40,625 nucleotides of DNA from a virus, in IMG/VR virus record IMGVR_UViG_3300043540_000084, positions 1 to 40,625 of that record; one strand, given 5' to 3'. The notes below the pieces were generated by a model. That model saw only the letters and a list, made by a program, of their open reading frames with translations, was not told the DNA's origin and ran no database searches. Positions 1 to 7,016 of the stretch are shown one piece after another. Numbering within the stretch: the stretch's first letter is position 1; each line of letters begins with the position of its first letter. Both the position numbers and the translations under genes were made by a program.

Positions 1-106
1 CGAACAGCAACAGACACCACACTGAAACCGAAAGGCAAGGACGGCTACGCCGTCCGCGCTATCCTTCCCCGCCCTGAACGGCGGGGCTTGTCGCGCACCG
101 GGTCAA
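1..106. mobile_element. Left-edge fragment of an IS200/IS605-family element
   Basis: Bases 1-99 are identical to 40383-40481 in the complete element at the right end. Base 100 differs (g versus c), and GGTCAA is then shared up to 106, after which the two copies diverge. The fragment holds the last codons of tnpA, a GC stem-loop (67-73 pairing with 80-86) and the element tip. Read on the minus strand, the tip is preceded by TTGAC, a plausible insertion target. The rest of this copy would lie to the left of the window. An exactly 99-base identity is also what a contig edge with k-mer overlap would produce, so a real second copy is not certain. Confidence 0.75.
2..25 (+). CDS. tnpA: Partial TnpA (last seven codons)
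   Basis: The frame encodes EQQQTPH and a stop, identical to the C-terminus of the complete TnpA at the right end. Only this tail is inside the window, so nothing can be said about whether the copy is intact. Confidence 0.7.
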   Translation, partial: EQQQTPH

Positions 107-227
107 AGTCCTGGCCGTCGAATACAACGCCGATCCGTCCCTAGGCATCATGGAAATCGTCAGCGCAGACTCAGCGTCGGCGAATGGGGCGTGGGCCTTC
201 ACGGCCGGCGCAAAGCCAGCAAAATGA
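102..227 (+). CDS. Truncated reading frame of unknown function, 5' end cut by the IS tip
   Basis: An open frame of 41 codons (starting VKVLAVEYNADPSLGIMEIV) runs from the IS boundary to a TGA at 225-227. It has no start of its own, so it is the C-terminal remnant of a longer protein whose beginning lies beyond the IS element. The TGA overlaps the ATG of the HNH gene (ATGA), as in translationally coupled operon genes, which supports it being real. I do not recognise the family. Its position between the IS and the early promoter means it may belong to the immunity region, but it does not look like the C-terminus of a LexA-type CI repressor. Confidence 0.5.
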   Translation, partial: VKVLAVEYNADPSLGIMEIVSADSASANGAWAFTAGAKPAK

Positions 228-517
228 CGGTTCCCGGCGCACTGCTTGCAGCCATACTGGCCGCAACGCTGGTTTTCCCCATTGCGGCGGACGCAAAAAC
301 TCCCCGAAGCGCGGCAGCCAAGGCCGAATTCAAGCGGGCACACCCATGCCCATCTACCGGCAAATCGCGCGGCGCATGCCCGGGCTACGTCGTGGACCAC
401 ATCCAGCCACTGTGCGCCGGCGGCCCCGACCGGCCCGACAATACGCAATGGCAAACGGTGTCCGACGCCAAGGCCAAAGACCGCAAAGAGCGGCGTCTAT
501 GCCGCGCCAAGCGCTGA
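224..517 (+). CDS. Exported HNH-nuclease-like protein
   Basis: A 97-residue protein. The start at 224 is chosen because it overlaps the upstream stop (ATGA) and gives a clean signal peptide: a hydrophobic stretch at about residues 5-22 ending in ADA. The mature part carries an HNH-like core: Cys residues, CPGYVVDHIQPLCAGG, and an Asn in DNTQWQT, followed by a basic KAKDRKERR tail. HNH proteins of this compact type cut DNA; a signal peptide would place this one in the periplasm. A second signal-peptide HNH protein is encoded at 10583-11080. The gene ends 29 bases before a strong terminator, so it is the last gene of its transcript. Role in the phage is unknown; superinfection exclusion is a guess. 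Confidence 0.65.
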   Translation: MTVPGALLAAILAATLVFPIAADAKTPRSAAAKAEFKRAHPCPSTGKSRGACPGYVVDHIQPLCAGGPDRPDNTQWQTVSDAKAKDRKERRLCRAKR

Positions 518-546
518 AACCCTGAACCTTTCGCCCGATAGCACCA

Positions 547-571
547 AGCCCGCCTAGTGCGGGCTTTTTTT
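547..571 (+). terminator. Rho-independent terminator
   Basis: Stem AGCCCGC (547-553) pairs with GCGGGCT (559-565) around a 5-base loop and is followed by seven T. It closes the short transcript ending with the HNH gene and insulates the early promoter that begins 20 bases later. Confidence 0.9.
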
Positions 572-590
572 GCACCAACGCGAAAAATAT

Positions 591-631
591 ATAGCGCGGC
601 TATTGACAACGGCATTTAGCGCGGCTATAGT
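591..631 (+). promoter_or_regulatory. Rightward early promoter with two palindromic operators
   Basis: TTGACA (603-608), a 17-base spacer and TATAGT (626-631) form a near-consensus sigma-70 promoter. Two copies of a 13-bp palindrome overlap it: ATAGCGCGGCTAT (591-603) touches the -35 and TTAGCGCGGCTAT (616-628) covers the spacer and the first -10 bases. Their centres are 25 bp apart. The same arrangement with the same palindrome occurs at 38591-38631 on the other strand. It should drive the recombination operon starting at 659 and be shut by the phage repressor or Cro-like protein (inference). Confidence 0.85.
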
Positions 632-658
632 TGGCTCACCGTCAACCAAGGAGCCGCC

Positions 659-985
659 ATGATCGATTTAAACGCATACGAAGACAGCCTCGCCGAGAAA
701 TTCGCGCGCGAGTACACCGACAACCCAGACTGGAAAGATGTGGCCGAGCGGGCCGACGCCGAATCCATCGGGGAGGTGCTGAGTCTTTTGACTGCTGGCC
801 AACAATTCCAGGCCAAACAGAAGCTGGGCCACATTCTGGTTGCAGTAGCACGGGACCACGGCGAGCTGCAAGCCGCCCGCATCGTCAACCAGATTGCGTC
901 AGCAATCGTCGCCTTTGGAGCCGCGCAGATCGTGTGCGGCAACCGGAGGGGTGTAGAGGACAGGAAAAGCGAAAGGAGAGAATGA
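659..985 (+). CDS. Small phage protein of unknown function, first gene of the early operon
   Basis: A 108-residue, mainly helical and acidic protein (LAEKFAREYTDNPDWKDVAER near the N-terminus). AAGGAG at 648-653 lies five bases before the ATG, and the predicted transcript starts only about 20 bases upstream. The last codon overlaps the next start (TGATG at 983-987). Being first under the early promoter, next to an exonuclease, it could be a modulator of host nucleases or of recombination, but no motif shows this. I do not recognise the family. Confidence 0.75.
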   Translation: MIDLNAYEDSLAEKFAREYTDNPDWKDVAERADAESIGEVLSLLTAGQQFQAKQKLGHILVAVARDHGELQAARIVNQIASAIVAFGAAQIVCGNRRGVEDRKSERRE

Positions 986-1881
986 TGAACGCACATGAGC
1001 AATGGTTGCAGGCGCGGCGGTCTGGCATCGGAGGCAGCGATGCGGCGGCCATCCTCGGGCTGTCGAAATGGAAGACCCCGCTCGAGGTGTATATGGAAAA
1101 GCGCGGCGAACTCGCGCCACGCCCCGACAACGAGTCCATGCGCTGGGGGCGCGTCCTAGAGCCGGTGATCCGGCAGCAGTATGCCGAGCGCACCGGGCGC
1201 GTGGTGCGCGTGCCGGACTACATCGTCTATCACCAGGATCATTCGTTCATGCTCGCTAACCTCGACGGCGTGACCGATGATCGCCGGGTCGTCGAGATCA
1301 AGACGGCGCGCACATCCAACGGATGGGGAGACCCTGGAACCGACGAGGTTCCGCAGGAGTATCTACTCCAGGTGCAGCACTACATGGCCGTGACCGGGTT
1401 CGGTGTGGCCGACGTGGCGGTGCTCATCGGCGGGTCCGATTTTCGCATCTACGAGGTGCCGGCGGACCGGGAACTGCAGGAGATGCTCATCGAGAGCGAG
1501 GCCGAATTCTGGCATCGCGTCAACCGTGGCATTCCGCCCGAGCCGGTGAGCTACGCCGACATGCAGGCCCGCTTTGGCCGGTCCAGCCGTAGCGGGTCGG
1601 TGGAAGCGACTGACGAAGTGCTCGATGCGGTCTCCAGGTTGATCGCCATCAAAGCCCAGATGACCAAGCTCGAAGGCGAGGAAGAAGCCGCCAAGGCCGT
1701 CATCATGAAGGCGCTCGGCGAATGCGACACCCTCACCTCCGGCGGCGAGGTCATCGCCACCTGGAAGGCCGCCAAGCCGGCGCAGCGGTTCGATACCAAG
1801 GCATTCCAGGCCGCGCACCCCGAGCTTTACCAGCAGTACATCAAAACCGGCGAAGCAAGCCGCCGATTCCTGCTCAAGTGA
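985..1881 (+). CDS. YqaJ-type phage recombination exonuclease
   Basis: A 298-residue lambda-exonuclease-superfamily nuclease (YqaJ family), which resects double-stranded ends to feed a single-strand annealing protein. The PD-(D/E)XK core is visible: RSGIGGSDAAAILG at the N-terminus, E59, D94 in ANLDG, E104 and K106 in VEIKTA, and the following QVQHYM helix (about 129-134). The C-terminal third has a coiled-coil-like, charged stretch typical of the family. The second of two adjacent ATG codons is chosen because AAGGAG is better spaced and the upstream TGA overlaps it. It is followed by the annealing protein and SSB, the classic phage recombination trio. Confidence 0.9.
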   Translation: MNAHEQWLQARRSGIGGSDAAAILGLSKWKTPLEVYMEKRGELAPRPDNESMRWGRVLEPVIRQQYAERTGRVVRVPDYIVYHQDHSFMLANLDGVTDDRRVVEIKTARTSNGWGDPGTDEVPQEYLLQVQHYMAVTGFGVADVAVLIGGSDFRIYEVPADRELQEMLIESEAEFWHRVNRGIPPEPVSYADMQARFGRSSRSGSVEATDEVLDAVSRLIAIKAQMTKLEGEEEAAKAVIMKALGECDTLTSGGEVIATWKAAKPAQRFDTKAFQAAHPELYQQYIKTGEASRRFLLK

Positions 1882-1909
1882 GCCACACCCAACCAGCAAG
1901 GAGCAAAAC

Positions 1910-2902
1910 ATGAACGCCATCGAGAAAAACAACCCGTTCGAATCCTCCCCGGTAGCCGCCCGCCAGACCGGCGGCAACGCCGTGGCCCAGTCCGACCAAC
2001 AGCGCGCCATCGCCGAAGTGCAGGCGGCGATGATGATCGCCCGCATGAACCCGCGCGACCCCATCGCCGCGATGGACAGGATTTTGAATGCCTGCTCCAG
2101 GCCGACGCTGGCCGATGCGGCGGTCTACACCTACTCCCGCGGCGGGTCAGAGGTGTCCGGCCCGAGCATCCGCCTCGCCGAGGCGATTGCCCAGTGCTGG
2201 GGCAACATCCAGTTCGGCATCCGCGAGCTGGACCAGCGCAACGGCGAGTCAACCGTCCAGGCCTTCGCGTGGGACGTCGAGACCAACACCCGCCGCGAAG
2301 TCACGTTCCAGGTGCCGCACATCCGCTACACCAAGAAGGGCGGCTACAAGCTCGAAGACCCGCGCGACATCTACGAGATGGTGGCAAACCAGGGTGCGCG
2401 CCGGCTGCGGGCCTGCATCCTTGCCGTAATCCCTGGCGACGTCACGGAAGCGGCGGTGGCGCAGTGCGAGGCCACCATGAAGACCAAGGCGGACACGTCG
2501 CCCGAGGCCATGCAGAAGATGCTTACCGCATTCGAGGCATTCGGCGTTACCAAGGAACAGATCGAGAAACGTATCCAGCGCCGCCTCGACTCCATCCAGC
2601 CCGCCCAAGTCGTTGGCCTGAAGAAAATCTACGCCAGCCTGCGCGACGGCATGAGCAGCCCCGCCGACTGGTTCGAGCAGGAGGACACGACCGAGCGCGC
2701 AGCCCCGGCATCCCGCATCGACGCCGTGAAGGAGAAGATTCGCGCGCGGAAGACAGCACCAGATGCGACCAAGGAAGCGGCCGAGCCATCAGAGCCGCAT
2801 GACGATGCGCTCAGCCTGGCCCGCGACATCGCCCACAGTCTGGCGGAAGGGCAGGAAAAGGCCATTGAGCAGGTCTTCGCCAACGCCCACGGGGCTGTGT
2901 AA
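1910..2902 (+). CDS. Putative single-strand annealing (recombination) protein
   Basis: A 330-residue protein between the exonuclease and SSB, the place of a RecT/Erf/Bet-type annealing protein. It has a conserved-looking core ([20 protein letters not shown], then [20 protein letters not shown]), a middle block with [18 protein letters not shown] and [18 protein letters not shown], and a charged, low-complexity C-terminal tail. The AAGGAG before the ATG is strong, and the stop overlaps the SSB start (TAATG). The family is recognised from gene order and general sequence style rather than a diagnostic motif, so the annealing role is inference. Confidence 0.7.
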   Translation: MNAIEKNNPFESSPVAARQTGGNAVAQSDQQRAIAEVQAAMMIARMNPRDPIAAMDRILNACSRPTLADAAVYTYSRGGSEVSGPSIRLAEAIAQCWGNIQFGIRELDQRNGESTVQAFAWDVETNTRREVTFQVPHIRYTKKGGYKLEDPRDIYEMVANQGARRLRACILAVIPGDVTEAAVAQCEATMKTKADTSPEAMQKMLTAFEAFGVTKEQIEKRIQRRLDSIQPAQVVGLKKIYASLRDGMSSPADWFEQEDTTERAAPASRIDAVKEKIRARKTAPDATKEAAEPSEPHDDALSLARDIAHSLAEGQEKAIEQVFANAHGAV

Positions 2903-3342
2903 TGGCCAGCGTCAACAAAGTGATCCTCGTCGGCAACCTCGGGGCCGAGCCGGAAATGCGCAATCTGCCGAATGGTGATGCCGTGGCGAATATCCGGCTC
3001 GCCACCACCGACACCTGGAAGGACAAGAACGGCGAGAAGCAGGAGCGCACCGAATGGCACCGCGTGGCCTTCTTCGGCAAGCTCGCCGAGATCGCCGGCG
3101 AATACCTGAAGAAGGGCAGCCAGGTATACGTCGAAGGCCGCATCCAGACGCGCAAGTGGCAGGACAAGGACGGCCAGGACCGCTACACGATGGAAATCGT
3201 CGCCGACCGCATGCAGATGCTCGGAAGTCGCGGCGGTGGGAATGCCGAGACACAGAAATCCGGGGCATTTGCCGGCGGCGGCTCCAAGCAAGCGCAGATT
3301 GGCAATGACTTCGAAGAGTTCGCGGACGACGCGCCGTTTTAG
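2902..3342 (+). CDS. ssb: Single-stranded DNA-binding protein
   Basis: A 146-residue SSB. The N-terminal OB fold starts [17 protein letters not shown] and continues with the EWHRV block and [17 protein letters not shown]. The C-terminus is a glycine-rich linker ending in the acidic tip DDAPF, through which bacterial SSBs recruit repair and replication proteins. The start overlaps the previous stop (TAATG), so it is probably translated by coupling. It would coat the 3' tails made by the exonuclease and support phage replication. Confidence 0.95.
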   Translation: MASVNKVILVGNLGAEPEMRNLPNGDAVANIRLATTDTWKDKNGEKQERTEWHRVAFFGKLAEIAGEYLKKGSQVYVEGRIQTRKWQDKDGQDRYTMEIVADRMQMLGSRGGGNAETQKSGAFAGGGSKQAQIGNDFEEFADDAPF

Positions 3343-3425
3343 GACGGCTCTCCAGGCGCGTCAGTCCAGGCCAAGCCGCCCCCGCCGACAAGTGGGGCGG
3401 CATCCCGGAAAAGAAAGGAAATGAC

Positions 3426-3581
3426 ATGACCATATTCGTCCCAGACACGGCTCGGGTCATAGATGTAGCCCGGCAGGCGCGGGCCCGTGGATTGCATCTG
3501 ATCACCGATGGACGGCGAACGCTGCTCTCCGCGCGAATCCTGCCGGGATGGACCAAGGTCTCCGTGAGGGTCAAGCGATGA
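3426..3581 (+). CDS. Small unknown phage protein (51 aa)
   Basis: Preceded by AAAGAAAGGAA at a good distance, this frame encodes a 51-residue basic protein containing VIDVARQARARGLHLITDGRRTLLS in two parts. Its TGA overlaps the next ATG (ATGA). It falls in a stretch of tiny overlapping genes after SSB, typical of phage early operons. Function unknown. Confidence 0.55.
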   Translation: MTIFVPDTARVIDVARQARARGLHLITDGRRTLLSARILPGWTKVSVRVKR

Positions 3582-3705
3582 TGGAGCCGGAGCATCTGGT
3601 AACGCCGACCACCTGGCCGGCTTGATGGCAACCACCCAAACCTGGGCTGATGGACTGCCGCTTGCTGCGGCCGGCTTCGAGGCTCGCAGATACAGAAAGG
3701 ACTGA
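3578..3705 (+). other. Two coupled micro-frames (15 and 26 codons)
   Basis: A 15-codon frame starts inside the previous stop (ATGA at 3578) and ends TGATG at 3623-3627, where a 26-codon frame begins (MATTQTWADGLPLAAAGFEA) and ends at 3703-3705, three bases before the next gene. The chain of overlaps suggests translation passes from one to the next. They could also be the two halves of one small gene split by a frameshift. Coding status is uncertain. Confidence 0.35.
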
Positions 3706-3708
3706 GAC

Positions 3709-3909
3709 ATGCGCAAGCCAAGCCTGCTAGACCCGAATTTTCGGTACGTACCTGCACGGGAGACCAACGTCGCCGAGACATTCAGACGCATCCGCGAGGA
3801 ACTGGCGCGGGAAGCTGAAGCCAAGGAATTTAACCGGCTGCGCCCGGCGAATACTGATGAGCGAGCGAGCGGAAGCCACGAAATGAAAGACCGCCTACGC
3901 GGCATTTAA
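3709..3909 (+). CDS. Small unknown phage protein (66 aa)
   Basis: A 66-residue, highly charged protein (NVAETFRRIREELAREAEAK, helical) with AAAGGA about eight bases before the ATG. It follows the micro-frames and precedes a small membrane protein. No family recognised. Confidence 0.6.
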   Translation: MRKPSLLDPNFRYVPARETNVAETFRRIREELAREAEAKEFNRLRPANTDERASGSHEMKDRLRGI

Positions 3910-3932
3910 TCATCAGCGCCCTGGAGAATGCA

Positions 3933-4061
3933 ATGAACATGCTCGCCTTGTACGGCGCCCTTGTGCTGGCCTTCATAGCGGGATTCTCAACCTGCGCCCT
4001 TCTGTGTTTTGGCAAGGTAGGAGACGGCGGGTTGGCGGAAACTACTGACCGCGAAGACTGA
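3933..4061 (+). CDS. Small single-span membrane protein (42 aa)
   Basis: The frame starting at 3933 encodes 42 residues: a hydrophobic segment at about 3-24 (LALYGALVLAFIAGFSTCAL) followed by a short acidic tail. CTGGAG precedes the start. Such peptides sit in the inner membrane; in phage early operons they are often morons or host-modifying peptides, but nothing here fixes the role. Confidence 0.5.
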   Translation: MNMLALYGALVLAFIAGFSTCALLCFGKVGDGGLAETTDRED

Positions 4062-4072
4062 GCCTCGGCACG

Positions 4073-4234
4073 GTGATTGCGATCTGCAACGAGACGGCAA
4101 CCGTGCGGCACGGCAAAGAGGAGACGCGGATGCTGCTGTCCGAGCTCTTGGAAGAGGACTACAAGTCGCAGGATCGCTACATGGCGAGCCTGTGGGAAGC
4201 GCTAAACAGCGGTGACGGTGAGTATAGACCATGA
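4073..4234 (+). CDS. Small unknown protein coupled to the methyltransferase
   Basis: An open frame of 53 codons from GTG 4073 (an ATG at 4130 is an alternative) ends in TGA 4232-4234, overlapping the methyltransferase ATG (ATGA). It is acidic and helical (MLLSELLEEDYKSQDRYMAS). The overlap argues that it is translated; the start is uncertain and the function unknown. Confidence 0.45.
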   Translation: MIAICNETATVRHGKEETRMLLSELLEEDYKSQDRYMASLWEALNSGDGEYRP

Positions 4235-5142
4235 CGCAACCGGCCGCCTATTACAACGAGATTGACCCCTACGCGGCCCAATGGCTGCGCAACCTGATTG
4301 CAGCCGGGCACATCGCGCCCGGTGAAGTAGATGAAAGGAGCATCATTGATGTTAGACCAGACGACCTGCGCGGATACACCCAGTGTCACTTCTTCGCAGG
4401 AATCGGCGTGTGGAGCTACGCGCTGCGAAGAGCCGGATGGCCTGATGACCGCCACGTGTGGACGGGCTCCTGCCCTTGTCAACCTTTCAGCGCGGCAGGC
4501 AAAGGAGCTGGGTTTGCTGACGAGCGGCACCTGTGGCCTGCATGGTTCCACCTCATCGAGCAGTGCCGCCCTCCAGTCCTATTCGGTGAGCAGGTTGCAA
4601 GCCAGGACGGCTATGCTTGGCTCGACCTTGTTCAAACTGACATGGAAGCAGCAGGCTACGCCTTCGGGCCGGTCGTTCTACCTGCTGCGGGCTTCGGTGC
4701 GCCGCACGGCAGGCACAGGATTTACTTCGTGGCCGACGCCGACAGCGCGCGATTGGAAGGACGGGGCGGCGTGCGAGAACGTTCCTATCAATGCGCTATT
4801 GGGGCGCGCTGTGTGGCTGGCGGGGTGGACAACACCCATGGCGAACGACGCGACCGGCAGCACGCACTGTTACGGGCCGAAGAAGCCGGATGGACAGCGG
4901 GCGGAGTATCTGAAACTTCCGGGGCAGGCGAACCTTTCGCAGCCAGTCCGGTTAATGGCTTCTGGCGAGATGCTGACTGGCTCTTGTGCCGAGATGACCG
5001 GTGGCGGCCGGTTGAACCCGGCGCATTCCCGTTGGCTGATGGGATTGCCGCCAGAGTGGGACGACTGCGCGCCTACGGGAATGCCATCGTCGCGCCAGTC
5101 GCGGAGGCGTTCGTGAAGGCGTCCATCGAGGGTATGACATGA
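4231..5142 (+). CDS. DNA (cytosine-5) methyltransferase
   Basis: A 303-residue C5-cytosine methylase, shorter than free-standing restriction methylases, as is usual in phages. Motif I is FFAGIG (54-59), motif IV is GSCPCQPFS with catalytic Cys83, motif VI appears as GEQV (119-122), motif VIII as [10 protein letters not shown] (157-166) and motif X as YGNAIV (282-287). The target-recognition region between VIII and X is short. It probably methylates phage DNA against host restriction. The start overlaps the preceding small frame and the stop overlaps the next ATG. Most of the gene is also open in the +1 frame (see 4349-5116). Confidence 0.92.
   Translation: MTQPAAYYNEIDPYAAQWLRNLIAAGHIAPGEVDERSIIDVRPDDLRGYTQCHFFAGIGVWSYALRRAGWPDDRHVWTGSCPCQPFSAAGKGAGFADERHLWPAWFHLIEQCRPPVLFGEQVASQDGYAWLDLVQTDMEAAGYAFGPVVLPAAGFGAPHGRHRIYFVADADSARLEGRGGVRERSYQCAIGARCVAGGVDNTHGERRDRQHALLRAEEAGWTAGGVSETSGAGEPFAASPVNGFWRDADWLLCRDDRWRPVEPGAFPLADGIAARVGRLRAYGNAIVAPVAEAFVKASIEGMT
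4349..5116 (+). CDS. Overlapping +1-frame gene inside the methyltransferase (255 aa)
   Basis: Within the methylase gene a second frame is open for 255 codons. It has its own AAAGGAG (4334-4340) eight bases before ATG 4349. The product is not the basic, low-complexity junk typical of shadow frames: it contains [12 protein letters not shown] (128-139) and, near the end, [16 protein letters not shown] (222-237). From memory these signatures recur in phage proteins found beside or fused to cytosine methylases; that recollection needs a search. If real, 768 bases encode two conserved proteins on one strand. A helper or specificity role for methylation is inference. The alternative is that it is an unselected shadow frame. 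Confidence 0.6.
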   Translation: MLDQTTCADTPSVTSSQESACGATRCEEPDGLMTATCGRAPALVNLSARQAKELGLLTSGTCGLHGSTSSSSAALQSYSVSRLQARTAMLGSTLFKLTWKQQATPSGRSFYLLRASVRRTAGTGFTSWPTPTARDWKDGAACENVPINALLGRAVWLAGWTTPMANDATGSTHCYGPKKPDGQRAEYLKLPGQANLSQPVRLMASGEMLTGSCAEMTGGGRLNPAHSRWLMGLPPEWDDCAPTGMPSSRQSRRRS

Positions 5143-5429
5143 ACCAATCCATCATCCTGACACATGAAGAACTCGCGGACATGATCCGCGACGCCGCCCG
5201 CACAGCCGCGCAGGAAGTCCTGCGGCAGATGCGCCCGTCGCAGGACGAAGGCGAGCTGTGGGACGCCAGGCAGATCGCGGAATACCTTGGACTGTCGGCT
5301 TACACCGTCTCGTACCAGCTCGCCTACCGGCGCGGATTCCCAACCGCGATCAGGCTGGGCGATGGACCCAAGGCAAAGCGACGCTGGAAGGCGGCGGAAG
5401 TGAGGGAATGGGCGGAGCGGAGGAAGTGA
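5139..5429 (+). CDS. Helix-turn-helix protein, excisionase/AlpA-like
   Basis: A 96-residue protein. After a helical N-terminus the C-terminal half is a MerR/AlpA-type winged HTH: LWDARQIAEYLGLSAYTVSY, then the wing RRGFPTAIRLG and the closing helix EVREWAERRK. Excisionases of tyrosine recombinases and AlpA regulators share this fold. Lying upstream of the integrase region in the early operon, it is a good candidate for the directionality factor. It overlaps the methylase stop (ATGA). Confidence 0.7.
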   Translation: MNQSIILTHEELADMIRDAARTAAQEVLRQMRPSQDEGELWDARQIAEYLGLSAYTVSYQLAYRRGFPTAIRLGDGPKAKRRWKAAEVREWAERRK

Positions 5430-5665
5430 TGAATGAGAATCTTAAGGAGAATCTTCTCGTAACCCTGAAACACGTGGCAAGCATTGCCCACTGCGGGTGG
5501 CGCGGGCTTGGGTTGATGGCGGTGGAGATGTTGGCAGGCGGTGGTGATGTATCTGGCCCGCCAGATGGCGCGGGCGGCAATCCATGGAGGCAATCATGGC
5601 GAAAGCGCAATTTCGGCCCGTGTCGCGGGTCATGGCTGGGCAGGTGCTGGTGGCGTCGATCCTGA
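5429..5665 (+). CDS. Small unknown protein (78 aa)
   Basis: Starts inside the stop of the HTH gene (TGATG). The first ~40 residues (MNENLKENLLVTLKHVASIA and on) look protein-like; the Arg/Trp/Gly-rich C-terminal half overlaps the next gene by 70 bases and looks like an out-of-frame run-on. Coupling favours translation; function unknown. Confidence 0.4.
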   Translation: MNENLKENLLVTLKHVASIAHCGWRGLGLMAVEMLAGGGDVSGPPDGAGGNPWRQSWRKRNFGPCRGSWLGRCWWRRS

Positions 5666-5862
5666 GGCGTGGCAACGGGCGGGCGGGCTCGCCGGTGCGG
5701 TGGCTGGTGTACTGGTCGCCGGTTGCGGAGCGAATGGGCGCTCAGCCGGGGCAGACATTCGGCTATCGGCAAGAGGCGGAAGCGGCGGCACTGCAATGGG
5801 CTACCCATCGCATTACACAGCATGGGCTCGGCCCGTCGCCACACGTGGAGGTTAGAAGATGA
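5596..5862 (+). CDS. Small unknown phage protein (88 aa)
   Basis: GGAGG at 5586-5590 lies five bases before ATG 5596. The protein begins MAKAQFRPVSRVMAGQVLVA and includes a WLVYWSPVAERMG block and a helical AEAAALQWATHRI stretch. The TGA overlaps the next start (ATGA at 5859). No family recognised. Confidence 0.55.
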   Translation: MAKAQFRPVSRVMAGQVLVASILRRGNGRAGSPVRWLVYWSPVAERMGAQPGQTFGYRQEAEAAALQWATHRITQHGLGPSPHVEVRR

Positions 5863-6017
5863 CGCCACTAGAAGCGGTGCAGCGCCTTGTTGAGGCGGCC
5901 CGGCAGACCGGGCTGTCTCCCCATGGCGTCTGCGACGCCGTGCTGCGTGTGCGGCGCGCAGATGCGCTCATCTCTCAGTCCATGCGTCGCGCAATATCCT
6001 CCACCGACTCGCGGTAG
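5859..6017 (+). CDS. Small unknown protein (52 aa), tail overlaps the integrase 3' end
   Basis: Coupled by ATGA to the preceding gene, it encodes 52 residues (MTPLEAVQRLVEAARQTGLS at the start). Its last 43 bases run into the integrase gene on the other strand, so the early operon and integrase are convergent and overlap. Small and unrecognised; coding status moderate. Confidence 0.45.
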   Translation: MTPLEAVQRLVEAARQTGLSPHGVCDAVLRVRRADALISQSMRRAISSTDSR

Positions 6018-6994
6018 TAGGTCTGGTAGAGGATCCGCAAATCCCGATGCCCGGACACCCGGGCCAGCTGCATCACGTCCAGCTTCTTCGACAGCCGCGT
6101 GAGCGCCTCTGCCCGCGTGTCGTGGAAATGCAGCCCCTCCACCATCGCCCGGGCCTTCGCCTTGCGGAACAGCGCATCCAGCGTGCTCGCGTCCAGCCAG
6201 AACACCGTCTCACCGCTGCGCGGCAGTAGCCCGAGAATGCGCAGCGCCTCCCGGGAGAGCGGCACATCCCGCGCCTGCCGGGTCTTCCGCGCCCCACGCT
6301 CGATGGCAGCCACGTGCGCGATGCGCCGCTCCGCGTCGATGTCCTGCCAGCGCAACGCGCAGATTTCCCCGGCCCGCATCGCCGTCTCGATGGCCCACAG
6401 GAACGCCAGCCCGACCCGCCCCTGCGCCGTCCCGTAGTCGCTGCCGCAGGCGTGCAGGATGCGCTCGATCTCATCCTCCGAGACCCGGCGCGTCCTGGGC
6501 GGCGGCGCATCGGGGCGTCGCACCCCGCGCATGGGATGCTCCCGCAGCCAGCGCCACTCCCTGACCGCAGTCGAGCAGATGGCAGAGAGCAGATTCCACT
6601 CCCTGCGCACCGTCGCAGCCGACACATCCCGCAGACGACGATCCCGCCAGGCCGCGAAATGCTCCGGCCCCAGATCGGGCAGACGCACATGGGACAGCGG
6701 ATCCGCGTCCCGCCGTGTCCCATCCCGCCCAGGCTCGCCCAGTAGCACGGCAATGCGGATCAACTCCCAGCGTGCGCCGTCCTTCTTGGCCGATACGTCC
6801 TCCCGATAGCGCCGCAGCAGATCCGCGAAACTCTTGTCCGGCACCCGACCGAGCTTACCGGCCAGGATGTCAGCCTCCGTCCGCGCGGCCCAGGCGGCAG
6901 CTTCTGATTTCGTGCGGAACGATTCCGATATGTCATGCCCGTCTCGGCGCACGCGCACACGCCAGCGCGCGCCCCGTTTCTCGATGGTCGCCAT
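5975..6994 (-). CDS. int: Phage tyrosine integrase
   Basis: A 339-residue tyrosine recombinase that catalyses integration and excision at att sites. The start at 6994 is set by AGGAGGG just upstream and an N-terminus MATIEKRGARWRVRVRRDG typical of the arm-binding domain. A SAM-like core-binding domain follows (about 55-155). The catalytic set is complete: R207 in AMRAGE, K237, H291 and R294 in HDTR, H316 in SGHRD, and the nucleophile Tyr326 or Tyr327 in QTYYRES. It lies on the late-gene strand just downstream of the late operon and beside attP. Confidence 0.95.
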   Translation of the reverse strand: MATIEKRGARWRVRVRRDGHDISESFRTKSEAAAWAARTEADILAGKLGRVPDKSFADLLRRYREDVSAKKDGARWELIRIAVLLGEPGRDGTRRDADPLSHVRLPDLGPEHFAAWRDRRLRDVSAATVRREWNLLSAICSTAVREWRWLREHPMRGVRRPDAPPPRTRRVSEDEIERILHACGSDYGTAQGRVGLAFLWAIETAMRAGEICALRWQDIDAERRIAHVAAIERGARKTRQARDVPLSREALRILGLLPRSGETVFWLDASTLDALFRKAKARAMVEGLHFHDTRAEALTRLSKKLDVMQLARVSGHRDLRILYQTYYRESVEDIARRMD

Positions 6995-7016
6995 GCTCCC
7001 TCCTGTTGCGCCCGCT

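Noticed and set aside
107-227. Direct continuation of the broken CI-like gene on the far side of the IS
   Set aside because: Joining 38707 to 102 (GTCAA as target) gives NGSQ but then a frame that lacks any HTH, and the coding frame at 102-227 is a different one; joining to 40484 also gives no repressor-like sequence.
631-984. Longer N-terminal extension of the exonuclease upstream of 985
   Set aside because: The extension is Arg-rich, overlaps the 108-residue gene in another frame, and the strong AAGGAG with overlapping stop fixes the start at 985.
4678-4863. Minus-strand small frame inside the methylase
   Set aside because: Short, no ribosome site, antisense to two overlapping plus frames with better support.
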